NCBI RefSeq assembly: GCF_023078455.1 | Contig: NZ_CP095740.1 | Span: 2,406,001-2,470,000, forward strand | Direction: 5' to 3' | Source of the DNA: Luteibacter aegosomatis | GTDB lineage: Bacteria; Pseudomonadota; Gammaproteobacteria; Xanthomonadales; Rhodanobacteraceae | Length of the DNA stretch: 64,000 nucleotides | Part shown: positions 54,301 through 61,182 of the stretch, piece by piece | Layout of the letters: each line of letters starts with the position of its first letter | Numbering within the stretch: position 1 is the stretch's first letter | Position numbers and translations under genes: made by a program | The notes under the pieces: model-generated | What the model saw: only the letters and a program-made list of their open reading frames with translations | Told to the model about the DNA's origin: nothing | Database searches by the model: none

Positions 54301-54517
54301 GGCCTTCGCTGATCTGATGGGCAATATCGTCAAGGATCGCCGCTATCAGCTGTTGCTCTCGACCCATGATGTCGCGCAGGCAGAGTTCCTCAGGCGCAAG
54401 TTCGACTCGCGCCGGATTCCATGTTCCCTGCTAAACCTTCTAGGTACCGGTCGGGAAGGGGTCGAATGGACGCTTCGCCCGCCACGCACCGCAGTTCCAA
54501 ACGCCGCTGCGGGATAG
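51392..54517 (+). CDS. SMC/Rad50-like ATPase with zinc hook
   Basis: The 1041-residue protein has an N-terminal ATPase head (NIRLSQFRSFAELNIDLP; Walker A GSNGLGKS at residues 36-43) and long coiled coils. At the midpoint is a Rad50-type zinc hook, C504-P-V-C507, with a further Cys502 (ACNCPVC). The C-terminal head has the signature-like HSEGQMAALGVSM, Walker B ALILDDPLQHND and the H-loop LLSTHD. All motifs for ATP hydrolysis are present. It differs from the JetC SMC in having a hook rather than a hinge. Dimerisation by zinc could join two cassettes. It is the last gene of the three-gene unit. Confidence 0.88.
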   Translation: MDDSLYLTNIRLSQFRSFAELNIDLPAEPSVLIVHGSNGLGKSSLFDALEWTLTDRIDHFRNVNGVKRVGKYLCRWRNGDGGPTSATMTFSDGGSIERMLSSAEATQSTRGGNIEDIGAFLKAPTWGHTIQSLEHYLLLTHFLGQSTLSRLTHRTAAERFEMLKEAAQSREIEELAIVLHGKGNTTASKAFSRRIDQLEKEVVRLDELLAQEAELWEGAQAQGALDSTGTATLGRSLLLEIEAARTEIALPLTRQATAPIDLGELTAIWNEARAQVRNREAQLRRAEQLVEEAGRRTTLLAETGAALGETQAEQMRLAARSQELAATRIQRQEVATQALEIQASAVVRLNLLSTLHAAVEHYREQRNAAVEAAVSVHAAEAAHKAAEREASMLDRRGAVVARLRVDADRVTEELAGMHRQRDMCKQWLDRAKELDQLHRALDHDRASFPDIERDVRELEISERSARSREVSQREALHKLQEITGAISQAVTTIATQLPEDACNCPVCATRFNEPSLLRERASGAAERLAPLLLAQEQQVARAIEEREALTRKLGEQRAVLASIRDTKERIVAEAAANADLGALFGVVGTLDVAMVTRLHNDALQGADRLSWRLRRLEYWRQRLTDVSGTPLAQALAGAVKRRDDLARVKESSGLRAALAHQAAEATLVNVVAHEEMLGLDSTAVNHDHQDAYIAGETALARAKTGADQAIKALTETDAALSEARAQDASLTARIADLTLRIADYRKAFDEDRHAWTELGFTGAQPNQMEANGGKAALIRAIERMDRAKDMLRQLADSAAAWARQESHRSALERLREAIDGAPNSSRDQIRTAAETVVGTQRRLKEATTQTKAIARAASSDILDQVADFNAAYIEPLDDLMKQINLAILCDPRIGIDLQVKNKKIEQVAYKTGEVSAGAGDIDPALVHSEGQMAALGVSMLAAASLTYPWSRWRALILDDPLQHNDAIHASAFADLMGNIVKDRRYQLLLSTHDVAQAEFLRRKFDSRRIPCSLLNLLGTGREGVEWTLRPPRTAVPNAAAG

Positions 54518-54582
54518 CCGTTCGGAATTATCCGCCGGTCATCAAACGCTCGAGCAGCCATCGCAAGTGACAAACAGAGGCC

Positions 54583-55078
54583 TCACGAATCAAGGAGTCG
54601 TGCTGCCGGATTGTCAGCGACTCCCCCTGACTGGAAGTAACCCATCACACTAGACACGGCGCGATGCTCGGTCATCGCCATGATCGCCGGCAGCGGGACA
54701 CCCTGCCGACTGGCCTCGGTCACAAAGCCTGACCGGAGGCTATGCCCACCAAAATCTCCTTCCAGACCCGCGAGCTTGGCGCGTCGCTGCACGATCTCGC
54801 CCACCGCAGCCGCTGAGAGGGCAGAGTCCACACGCTGCTTCCACAATCGCCGAAAAATCGCTCCTTCTCTAATTCCGGCCGCAGTCAGCCAGGCCTCCAG
54901 CGCCTGAGCCGCTCGATCCAGCACCGGCTTGTCCGGTGTCGAGCCGGCGGTGACGCCGCCTTGCTGGGTCTTGCTGTGTTCCAGGCGGTAGATGTACGCC
55001 TGCGGCCCGATCCGGCGCAGGTCGCGCAGACGATAATCATCACTTATCGCGAGTACGAATTCAAAGGGCAGGGCGGTC
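54583..55078 (-). pseudogene. Tyrosine-recombinase integrase, C-terminal remnant
   Basis: The minus-strand frame from a stop near 55079 to 54583 encodes DLRRIGPQAYIYRLEHSKTQ and the catalytic C-terminus: HSLRSGF (H-x-x-R), AIMAMTEHRAVSSVMGYFQSG, which includes the second His and the nucleophile Tyr. The N-terminal DNA-binding part and first Arg are missing, cut where kfrA begins. A frame starting at GTG 54924 is the part a gene finder would call. It probably mobilised the element once and is now inactive. Confidence 0.7.
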
Positions 55079-55096
55079 GATCAAGGAGAACCTTTT

Positions 55097-56151
55097 ATGG
55101 GACACGGGATCACCGAAGCGCAGGTTCATGCCGCAGCCGATGCGCTTGTCGAGGCGGGCGATCGGCCAACGGTCGAGCGTATTCGAGCCCATCTAGGTAC
55201 GGGTTCACCCAACACGGTGACTCGGTACCTTGACAGCTGGTGGGGAGGACTAGGCGTTCGGCTGGCGGCAGTGCGGGCGAGTGCCGCGATCCCAGCAGCC
55301 CCAGCGGAAGTAGTGGACCTGGGGCATCTCGCTGGTGGGAAGCCGCTCTGTCGGCCTCGCGGAGCCATATAGAGAGTGAAATGGCATCGGAACGAGCCGC
55401 TATTGCGAGCGCCCAGGCCGCACTGGCGGACGATGCCGAGGCTCTCCAGTCACGCCTTGAAGATGGGCTCGCCGCTGCGTCCCAGGCGGACCAAGCGCGT
55501 CTTCTCGCCGAGCAGCGTTTGGAGGATCTGACGGGTATCGCCGCTGAACTGCGCTTGCAGCTGACTCGAGCCACGACCTTACTTGACGCTGCCGAGGCGC
55601 GCGCTAACAGGCTGCAAGGCGAGCTCACGGCCCACGTTCAGCAGCTGCAGATACGGGAAATCGACTTTTCCGAGGAGCGACGCCTTCAAGCGGAGCATTT
55701 GCGTGGGGTCGAGAATCGCGCGCATACGGAAATTGACCGAGCACGCCAGGAGTCCCGAAAACTTAAGAAGCTTGTCGACGCCGGTCTGCGCGCGAAACAG
55801 GCCGCAGACGAAGGCTACCGGGAGCGCGAAGAGACCCTGCGGCGACAGCTGGCTGATGCTCAACGCGACGCCGCCGTGGCTCGTGCGGAAGCTAATACGC
55901 TGCTTGCAGCGCGGAAGCTTGAAACGGCCGGCAGAGGGAAGAAGAAATCCAAAGCGCCAACGACCGCGAAACGCGCATCGCATAATGTATATTATGTCAA
56001 ATCACGTAAGTGCCTTTGCGCTGCGTTGGCTCTCCTCCTACGCAAGGCTATTCGTTGTCACCTCGCCGTTGAAGATGGCCAGTATCCGGTTAAACATGTC
56101 GCGACCGCCCTTACTGTCGCGAAGCTACAGTTCCACTTGGTAAATCAGTAG
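55097..56151 (+). pseudogene. kfrA: kfrA-type plasmid DNA-binding protein, frameshifted
   Basis: Frame 1 (ATG 55097, ribosome site AAGGAGAA) encodes the KfrA N-terminal DNA-binding domain: GITEAQVHAAADALVEAG and RIRAHLGTGSPNTVTRYLDSWW. It stops at 55372. From about 55336 the third frame continues with WWEAALSASRSHIESEMASER and a long coiled coil rich in Ala, Glu and Arg (EEAxxx repeats to residue 250). A one-base loss near 55330-55336 (CTCGC-TGGTGG) explains the switch. KfrA proteins maintain plasmids, so this supports plasmid ancestry of the island. The last 60 residues (KRASHNVYYVKSRKC...) look unrelated. Confidence 0.72.
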
Positions 56152-56157
56152 CTTACC

Positions 56158-56480
56158 CTAACGAACTTAATCCTCCCGATCCGCTCCGTCGCGAAACGAA
56201 ACACGTCGCGAACTAACGCCCAAAGCCGGCTACTTGATTCGGCATCCGTAAATGACGATGGGATGTGCACGGTCCAGGGCGCGTCCAGCATGCTTCCGTG
56301 GTCCCCGGCTTCATCGACGAGCCAGGGAGGCTCACGCCACGGACGGCCAGGAAGAGATGGCCGCCAACATCCCTGCTCTTCGTGCTGAAGTCGTACGGCT
56401 GTTCCATCCCGAAGCGCTATGCCTTGTCGGCCCCATCGTGCCGCAACGAGACCAGCTTCAGGAACGCTTCGTGCTGGTAG
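56158..56480 (-). pseudogene. Possible decayed gene fragment
   Basis: Family-like stretches occur in two minus-strand frames: SRYQHEAFLKLVSLRHDG and RFGMEQPYDFSTKSRDVGG in one, and DAPWTVHIPSSFTDAESS plus RLWALVRDVFRFATERIG in the other. They would join by a frameshift near 56330. No single intact frame is convincing. It may be the 3' remnant of an island gene. Confidence 0.3.
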
Positions 56481-56484
56481 CGAC

Positions 56485-57339
56485 TCACTTTCCGGGCCTG
56501 TCGCTGTTCCGACCGGCGGCCGAGGCGTTTGTAGCTGCCACAATGGCCAAATTAGCGGTGCGATAGAGCTCTTCCGAGAGCGATTCGTATGCCGCCTGGT
56601 CATCGCCCTCGAATCCAAGGTCATTCCATGACCCCATGCCTCCGAAGACCCAGGAGGACTGGGCAGCCGAGAGCAGTTGGATAGCCTCCAAGGGGATGAG
56701 GGAAGCATTGGCGAATTCCTTGTGGAAGGCATGGACCGGAGAGGCTGCTGCAAGGTCCTCTAGCCCCCTGGCAAAGCAGGTCGCGAAATTGGGCAGCCCG
56801 TGTGCAGTCGCAAATGCCTCGATTCGCTCGAGGACATCACCTAAGTCGCTCCGAAGCGTGTGCAAGTCGCTCGGCACGTCTGCGCCGGGCGCTTGATCCT
56901 TTGCGACTCTCCCGTACGTTACTTGCCATATCCGTTGGTCCGCTCGCTGCCGGTCGCCCACCGTCCAACGAGCCTCCCAATGGTCGGAGCCGTTAGGTCC
57001 GTTGGCATGTACCCGCCATCGCCCTCCCCCTCCGACGAAGCCAACGAGCATCCTGTCGGTGACTTTCGCTCCATCCGCGTTGGGGATTCTGGAGGCGCCG
57101 TACGACATACGCAGTTCACTGACATTTCGTTCTTTCAGGTAACAGAACCATCCCGCGGGATCATCGGCCACCTGTCTTTCGGACCAGCCGGTCGGCGTCT
57201 TGTCCAAGTCCACGAAGCGGACGAACTCGCAGAACGTCATGGCGCTATGCACGCTGTCCAGACCAGGCGATCTGATACCTCGCAGGGCCGCATTTCCTTC
57301 GAGAACGAGCGCGATAACTTGGGCGATGGTTCCTTGCAT
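56485..57339 (-). CDS. Unknown protein
   Basis: I do not recognise this 284-residue protein. It starts MQGTIAQVIALVLEGNAALR at an ATG at 57339, and includes SVHSAMTFCEFVRFVDLDKTPTGW, a WRVHANGPNGSDHWEARWTVGD stretch and a helical C-terminal half (LEDLAAASPVHAFHKEFANASLI). There is no signal or membrane segment. Composition resembles the rest of the island. It is on the same strand as the following 262-residue gene, 59 bases away, so they could be co-transcribed. Confidence 0.6.
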   Translation of the reverse strand: MQGTIAQVIALVLEGNAALRGIRSPGLDSVHSAMTFCEFVRFVDLDKTPTGWSERQVADDPAGWFCYLKERNVSELRMSYGASRIPNADGAKVTDRMLVGFVGGGGRWRVHANGPNGSDHWEARWTVGDRQRADQRIWQVTYGRVAKDQAPGADVPSDLHTLRSDLGDVLERIEAFATAHGLPNFATCFARGLEDLAAASPVHAFHKEFANASLIPLEAIQLLSAAQSSWVFGGMGSWNDLGFEGDDQAAYESLSEELYRTANLAIVAATNASAAGRNSDRPGK

Positions 57340-57398
57340 GTTGATCTAGAGCTCCAAGGGTTGGACTGACCAAAGGACGGTTACTAGCGCACCCACTC

Positions 57399-58187
57399 TC
57401 AGGGCTCGGGCTCATACCTGAGCAACTGGGCGCCGGGGAAATAATTCCCGTAGTACTCCCCTGCCCGGCACTCCGGGTGCGCTTCGAAGTCGATATACGG
57501 TGCCGAGCAATAAGGGCACCGGAACGGATTGGTATATCGGAAGCGTGTCCCATCGGGTGCCAGCGGCAGCGCAGCCTCCAGCGCGGCTAGCTCGGTAGGG
57601 TTCGGTGTGGACAAGGCCGCCGGACAACCGGGCACGCGGTCACTCACCGTCAGCGTGTGCTTTCCCGAGTCCGAGTAGAAGTAGCCCACCTGGCTGAACC
57701 CGGCATGGAAAGAGCGTACGTGGAACGACGTGTGGCAGTCATCGCACTCGCATGAGAGCACAATGTCGCCGCTAGTCACGTGGCCGGTGAAATGCAGCCC
57801 TCTTGCAAAGAGTCCCTTGCCGCGAAACTCGGCGTTATTCACCTTCGCGCCCGACAGAAAAAAGGGCTGAAATCGGATCCCCGTCGCTTCCCCGCGAGCA
57901 AAGGCTTGCGGATCGAACTTGGAGGAGCTGGTCACCACGCAGTCCACTTGGCATCCCAGTCCACCATGGACACGAACCGAAAAGTGATACCACCCAGCGA
58001 CCGGGCCCAATGGGTGCTCGTGCACCACACCTTGGCGGTCGATGAATTGAACCATTCCGCCGGCCTCCACTTCTACCGCCGGGTTCTTTTCACAAGGTAG
58101 TTCTGCCTCCTCGACCCTGGTGATTTCCCTACCCTTCACTCGCACGGATAGAAGTGGCGCATGGCTCTTCTTGAGAAATGACAACAT
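57399..58187 (-). CDS. Unknown cysteine-rich protein, possible zinc-ribbon
   Basis: The 262-residue protein starts MLSFLKKSHAPLLSVRVKGR; AGGA lies upstream. A central beta-rich domain (VHGGLGCQVDCVVTSSSKFD) is followed by a CxCxxC cluster (LSCECDDCHTSFHV) and a second pair (FRCPYCSAPY), which suggests a zinc ribbon. The C-terminus is AEYYGNYFPG-like (GEYYGNYFPGAQLLRYEPEP). I cannot name a family. Upstream, between this gene and blh, a minus-strand terminator at 58213-58246 could act as an attenuator. Confidence 0.65.
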   Translation of the reverse strand: MLSFLKKSHAPLLSVRVKGREITRVEEAELPCEKNPAVEVEAGGMVQFIDRQGVVHEHPLGPVAGWYHFSVRVHGGLGCQVDCVVTSSSKFDPQAFARGEATGIRFQPFFLSGAKVNNAEFRGKGLFARGLHFTGHVTSGDIVLSCECDDCHTSFHVRSFHAGFSQVGYFYSDSGKHTLTVSDRVPGCPAALSTPNPTELAALEAALPLAPDGTRFRYTNPFRCPYCSAPYIDFEAHPECRAGEYYGNYFPGAQLLRYEPEP

Positions 58188-58212
58188 GGCTTTCCTAAGC
58201 AGCGTAGCACTC

Positions 58213-58246
58213 AAAAAAAACCTGCCCCTTCCACTGCGCAGGCAGG
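58213..58246 (-). terminator. Minus-strand stem-loop with an 8-T tail
   Basis: Read on the minus strand, CCTGCC and GGCAGG pair around a 14-base loop and are followed by eight T's (plus strand AAAAAAAA at 58213-58220). It lies upstream of the 262-residue gene, so it either isolates it from leftward transcription or works as an attenuator in its leader. Confidence 0.65.
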
Positions 58247-58429
58247 ACTCCCCACTAAAATTTTTGAATAATCTTTCGCCTACCTGCCGAGCCGCCGCTA
58301 CCACGCGCGATCGATACCTGAGCCGAAGTGGTTGCTGGCAGACGTTATGCCACTGATGGCTTCACCGCAACGTCGGCCAGGCGGGAGGCCGATATTGGTC
58401 CATATCGAGGGAAAAGCAGAGGTTGCAGG

Positions 58430-58466
58430 CTTATAGATATATATTATACGATATTGCATATTAATT
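58430..58466 (+). promoter_or_regulatory. AT-rich BigR-type operator/promoter of the blh operon
   Basis: The stretch from 58430 to 58466 is almost entirely A/T and contains imperfect inverted elements (ATTATACGATATTGCATATTAAT, 58443-58465, shown by its arms ATTA/TAAT). In Xylella and Agrobacterium, BigR represses its operon through a TA-rich palindrome over the -10 region; by synteny this is the equivalent site. Confidence 0.65.
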
Positions 58467-58484
58467 GGCTTTGGAGAGCGTGCC

Positions 58485-59780
58485 ATGCGTCTGGTGAAGA
58501 TAGATGACCACCTTTCGATCATGGCCCAACCGTCGCTCGCCGACTTTGCACGGCTGGCCGAGGCGGGCTTTGGTCGCGTGATCAATGCGAGGCCAGACGG
58601 CGAAGAACCGGGACAGCTCGGTAACTCCGCCGAGGCAAATGCAGCGCGAGACGCCGACCTGGACTACAGCTTCCTGCCCGTCACCGGTTCGACAATTACG
58701 GAGGCCGATATCCGGGCCTTCCAGCAAGCGCTGGCAGCGACGAAGCGGCCAGTCGTCGCGCACTGCCAAACCGGCTTGCGTGCCTTGACGCTCCACGTGC
58801 TCGGCGAGGTTCTGGACTGCCGTATGAGCGCCGGGGATGTCGAAGCCTTCGGTGTCGCCCATGGCATGGATCTGTCCGGAGCCGCGCGCTGGCTGGCACG
58901 CGAGGCGACACGCGTTCCCAGAGTCCGGGGCTTTTTCGACCCACGTACCGGCAGCGTCCAGTACGTCGTCAGCGATCCCGCGACGAAATGCTGCGCCATC
59001 ATCGACCCCGTGCTCGATTTCGACGAGAAGTCCGGCTCGACCGCGACGAGCAGTGCCGACGCCCTCCTCGCTTACGTCGAGACGGAGGGACTGACCGTCC
59101 AATGGATTCTCGACACCCACCCCCACGCCGACCATTTCTCCGCCGCCCCTTACATCAAGAAAAAAACCGGGGCGCCCATGGCCATTGGGGCGCATGTCAC
59201 GGACGTGCAGTTGATTTGGAAAGACATCTACGACCTGGCCACATTGCCTGCCGATGGTTCGCAATGGGATCGCCTGTTCGCTGACGGAGACACGTTCACG
59301 ATCGGCTCGATCGAGGGCCGCGCGCTTTTCTCACCGGGTCATACCCAGGCGTCCGTCACCTATCTGATCGGCGACGCGGCTTTCGTGCACGACACGGTCT
59401 TCATGCCCGATTCGGGAACCGCGCGCGCGGATTTCCCTGGCGGCGATGCAAAAGCCCTCTGGGCATCGATCCAGGCGATCCTGTCCCTGCCGGGCGAGAC
59501 CCGGCTGTTCACAGGCCATGACTACCAGCCTGGCGGTCGCCATCCCCGCTGGGAAAGCACGGTCGCAGATCAGGCAAGATCCAATCCGCACCTGGCCGGC
59601 ATCGACGAGGCTGGCTTTGTACGTTTGCGTGAAGCCCGCGATCGTACGCTGCCCATGCCGAAACTCATTCTTCCCGCCATCCAGGTGAACATCCGCGGAG
59701 GCCGCCTGCCCCCACCCGCGGCAAACGGAACGCGCTACCTCAAGCTTCCGATCGATCGGCTGGAGGGCGCGGTATGGTGA
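58485..59780 (+). CDS. blh: Bifunctional sulfurtransferase/persulfide dioxygenase, Blh type
   Basis: The 431-residue protein fuses a DUF442 phosphatase-like/rhodanese-like domain (residues 1-120, with the Cys loop HCQTGLRA, Cys94) to a metallo-beta-lactamase persulfide dioxygenase (ETHE1-like). The metal site is H212-x-H214-x-D216-H217 in LDTHPHADHF, plus SPGHT and FTGHDY. It oxidises glutathione persulfide to sulfite, detoxifying sulfide. The ATG at 58485 has GGAGAG upstream. It overlaps bigR at its 3' end (ATGGTGA) in the order blh-bigR-YeeE-YedE, matching the known Xylella operon. Confidence 0.92.
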   Translation: MRLVKIDDHLSIMAQPSLADFARLAEAGFGRVINARPDGEEPGQLGNSAEANAARDADLDYSFLPVTGSTITEADIRAFQQALAATKRPVVAHCQTGLRALTLHVLGEVLDCRMSAGDVEAFGVAHGMDLSGAARWLAREATRVPRVRGFFDPRTGSVQYVVSDPATKCCAIIDPVLDFDEKSGSTATSSADALLAYVETEGLTVQWILDTHPHADHFSAAPYIKKKTGAPMAIGAHVTDVQLIWKDIYDLATLPADGSQWDRLFADGDTFTIGSIEGRALFSPGHTQASVTYLIGDAAFVHDTVFMPDSGTARADFPGGDAKALWASIQAILSLPGETRLFTGHDYQPGGRHPRWESTVADQARSNPHLAGIDEAGFVRLREARDRTLPMPKLILPAIQVNIRGGRLPPPAANGTRYLKLPIDRLEGAVW

Positions 59781-60118
59781 CCAAACCCATGGGATTACCA
59801 CGGGCTCGCATGGCGCGGCAGGACATGGAACAGCGCGCCGGCGACGTGGCGGGCCTCCTGAAAACCCTGTCGCATCCCGTGCGGCTGATGCTGGTCTGCA
59901 CGTTGGTGGAAGGCGAGTTCTCCGTCAGCGCTCTCGAGGAACAAATCGGCGTCGGCCAGCCGACGCTCTCCCAACAATTGGGCGTTCTGCGCGGGGCCGG
60001 CATCGTCGAGACGCGCCGCGAGGCCACGCAGATCTTCTATCGGCTGACGGACGCGAAGGCCACCCAACTTATCGGCGCTCTCTATCAGATCTTCTGCGCA
60101 CCTGAGAACGCGCCATGA
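59774..60118 (+). CDS. bigR: Sulfide-responsive ArsR-family repressor BigR
   Basis: The 114-residue winged-helix protein has SHPVRLMLVCTLVEGEFSVS and the recognition helix QPTLSQQLGVLRGAGIV. Cys42 and Cys108 are present at exactly the positions reported for BigR of Xylella fastidiosa, where they form a disulfide or polysulfide that releases DNA. It therefore senses sulfide/persulfide and should control the whole operon from the AT-rich box upstream of blh. Start and stop overlap neighbours. Confidence 0.93.
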   Translation: MVTKPMGLPRARMARQDMEQRAGDVAGLLKTLSHPVRLMLVCTLVEGEFSVSALEEQIGVGQPTLSQQLGVLRGAGIVETRREATQIFYRLTDAKATQLIGALYQIFCAPENAP

Positions 60119-60522
60119 GTGGCTATGGGCATCCGCTGCTCGGGGGCATGTTGCTCGGCGTCGCCTCGATGCTCTTGCTTCTCCTGAACGGACGCATCGC
60201 CGGCATCAGCGGCATCGTCGGCCGTCTCCTGCAAGGTCAGCGCTTTCTCGAAAACGCCGCCTTCGTGATGGGCCTATCGGCCGGGCCGATCGCCTATGCG
60301 GCGATCTTCGGCGCGTTTCCCGTCATCACCATCACGGCCTCATGGCCGGTCCTTATCGTCGCGGGCCTGCTCGTCGGCGTAGGCACCCGGATGGGTGCCG
60401 GCTGCACGTCCGGACATGGCATCGTCGGTGTCGCGCGTTTCTCCCGTCGATCCATCGTCGCGACCGCCGTCTTCCTGGGCAGCGGAATCCTCGTGGCAAC
60501 GCTCACGGGTCCGGTCCGATGA
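60115..60522 (+). CDS. YeeE/YedE-family membrane protein, first half
   Basis: The 135-residue protein has about four membrane segments (LGGMLLGVASMLLLLLNGRIAG, FVMGLSAGPIAYAAIFGAF, VLIVAGLLVGVGTRMGAGC) and the family Cys motif GAGCTSGHG. These small proteins act in pairs resembling TsuA thiosulfate uptake and may export or import sulfur compounds. Its ATG overlaps the bigR stop, and its stop overlaps the next gene, so expression is coupled. Confidence 0.88.
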   Translation: MSGYGHPLLGGMLLGVASMLLLLLNGRIAGISGIVGRLLQGQRFLENAAFVMGLSAGPIAYAAIFGAFPVITITASWPVLIVAGLLVGVGTRMGAGCTSGHGIVGVARFSRRSIVATAVFLGSGILVATLTGPVR

Positions 60523-60959
60523 ATCGCCGTCACGTTCTCCGCATCGTCACCGCGCTATCGGCAGGTCTCGTCTTCGGCTTCGGCTTGTCGCTCTCCGGTA
60601 TGGTCGATCCCTCCCGTGTGCTGGGCTTCCTCGATGTCGCCAGCGCCCATTGGAATCCTAGCCTGCTGTACGTCCTCGGTGCTGCCGACACCGTGGCGAT
60701 ACTGGGCATTTGGCTGCAACGCCATCGCGCGCATCCCGTTCTGGACACGGAATTCCATCTTCCGAGCCACCGAGTCATCGACCGACGCCTCTTGGGTGGC
60801 TCGGCATTGTTCGGGGTCGGCTGGGGACTGGCCGGCCTTTGCCCCGGCCCGGCCGTCGCAACCCTGGCGGTCGGACTCGTCCCGACCGCCATCTTCGTCG
60901 TGGCTATGGCCGGGGGGATGCTGTGCTATGAGTGGCTTGACCCCACGCCATCGCGATGA
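60519..60959 (+). CDS. YeeE/YedE-family membrane protein, second half (DUF6691-like)
   Basis: The 146-residue partner protein starts MNRRHVLRIVTALSAGLVFGFGLSLSGM and has about four hydrophobic segments with the second family Cys motif GLAGLCPGPAVATL. The two halves together would make the pseudo-symmetrical transporter that larger YeeE proteins form as a single chain. It overlaps the upstream gene by 4 bases. It ends the bigR operon. Confidence 0.87.
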   Translation: MNRRHVLRIVTALSAGLVFGFGLSLSGMVDPSRVLGFLDVASAHWNPSLLYVLGAADTVAILGIWLQRHRAHPVLDTEFHLPSHRVIDRRLLGGSALFGVGWGLAGLCPGPAVATLAVGLVPTAIFVVAMAGGMLCYEWLDPTPSR

Positions 60960-61052
60960 ACCTCGAATCGCTCGGCCTGCGGTAAGCGCGATGTCGCGCA
61001 AGGGCGGCACCCGGAGCACGTAGTCATTGCTCACCGTGCCCATTGTCGCCGA

Positions 61053-61066
61053 TTGACCAAGATCAA
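61053..61066 (+). promoter_or_regulatory. FNR/ANR-like box TTGACCAAGATCAA
   Basis: This TTGAC-N4-ATCAA sequence is upstream of the cytochrome b561 gene; CTAATA at 61090-61095 lies 33 bp from its centre, a plausible -10. It is the same box type as in the 1-13 kb block, 48 kb away, so the motif is not confined to that block. Confidence 0.6.
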
Positions 61067-61182
61067 TGCGCGCGCGCAGGCACGAGCCCCTAATAGCTCA
61101 GCAGCGACACGTGTCCAGCCGGGCACCCGTTACGCCGGAACTTCAGCACGTTCCTGACGGTGTCCATCGCGCGGAGTATCCC

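Larger units (their letters stand above)
38305..58212. mobile_element. Defence/genomic island (integrated plasmid or ICE remnant)
   Basis: Between the hydrolase stop and the bigR operon the character of the DNA changes: unknown genes, long non-coding gaps, AT-richer stretches (for example 47.3-48.4 kb), a complete Wadjet system, a three-gene ATPase cassette, a C-terminal integrase remnant and a plasmid-type kfrA. I could not identify flanking direct repeats or a tRNA target, so the borders are approximate. Confidence 0.6.

Noticed and set aside
38305..58212. CRISPR arrays or flanking att repeats of the island
   Set aside because: No regularly spaced repeats were seen and no matching direct repeats at the two borders could be found by eye.
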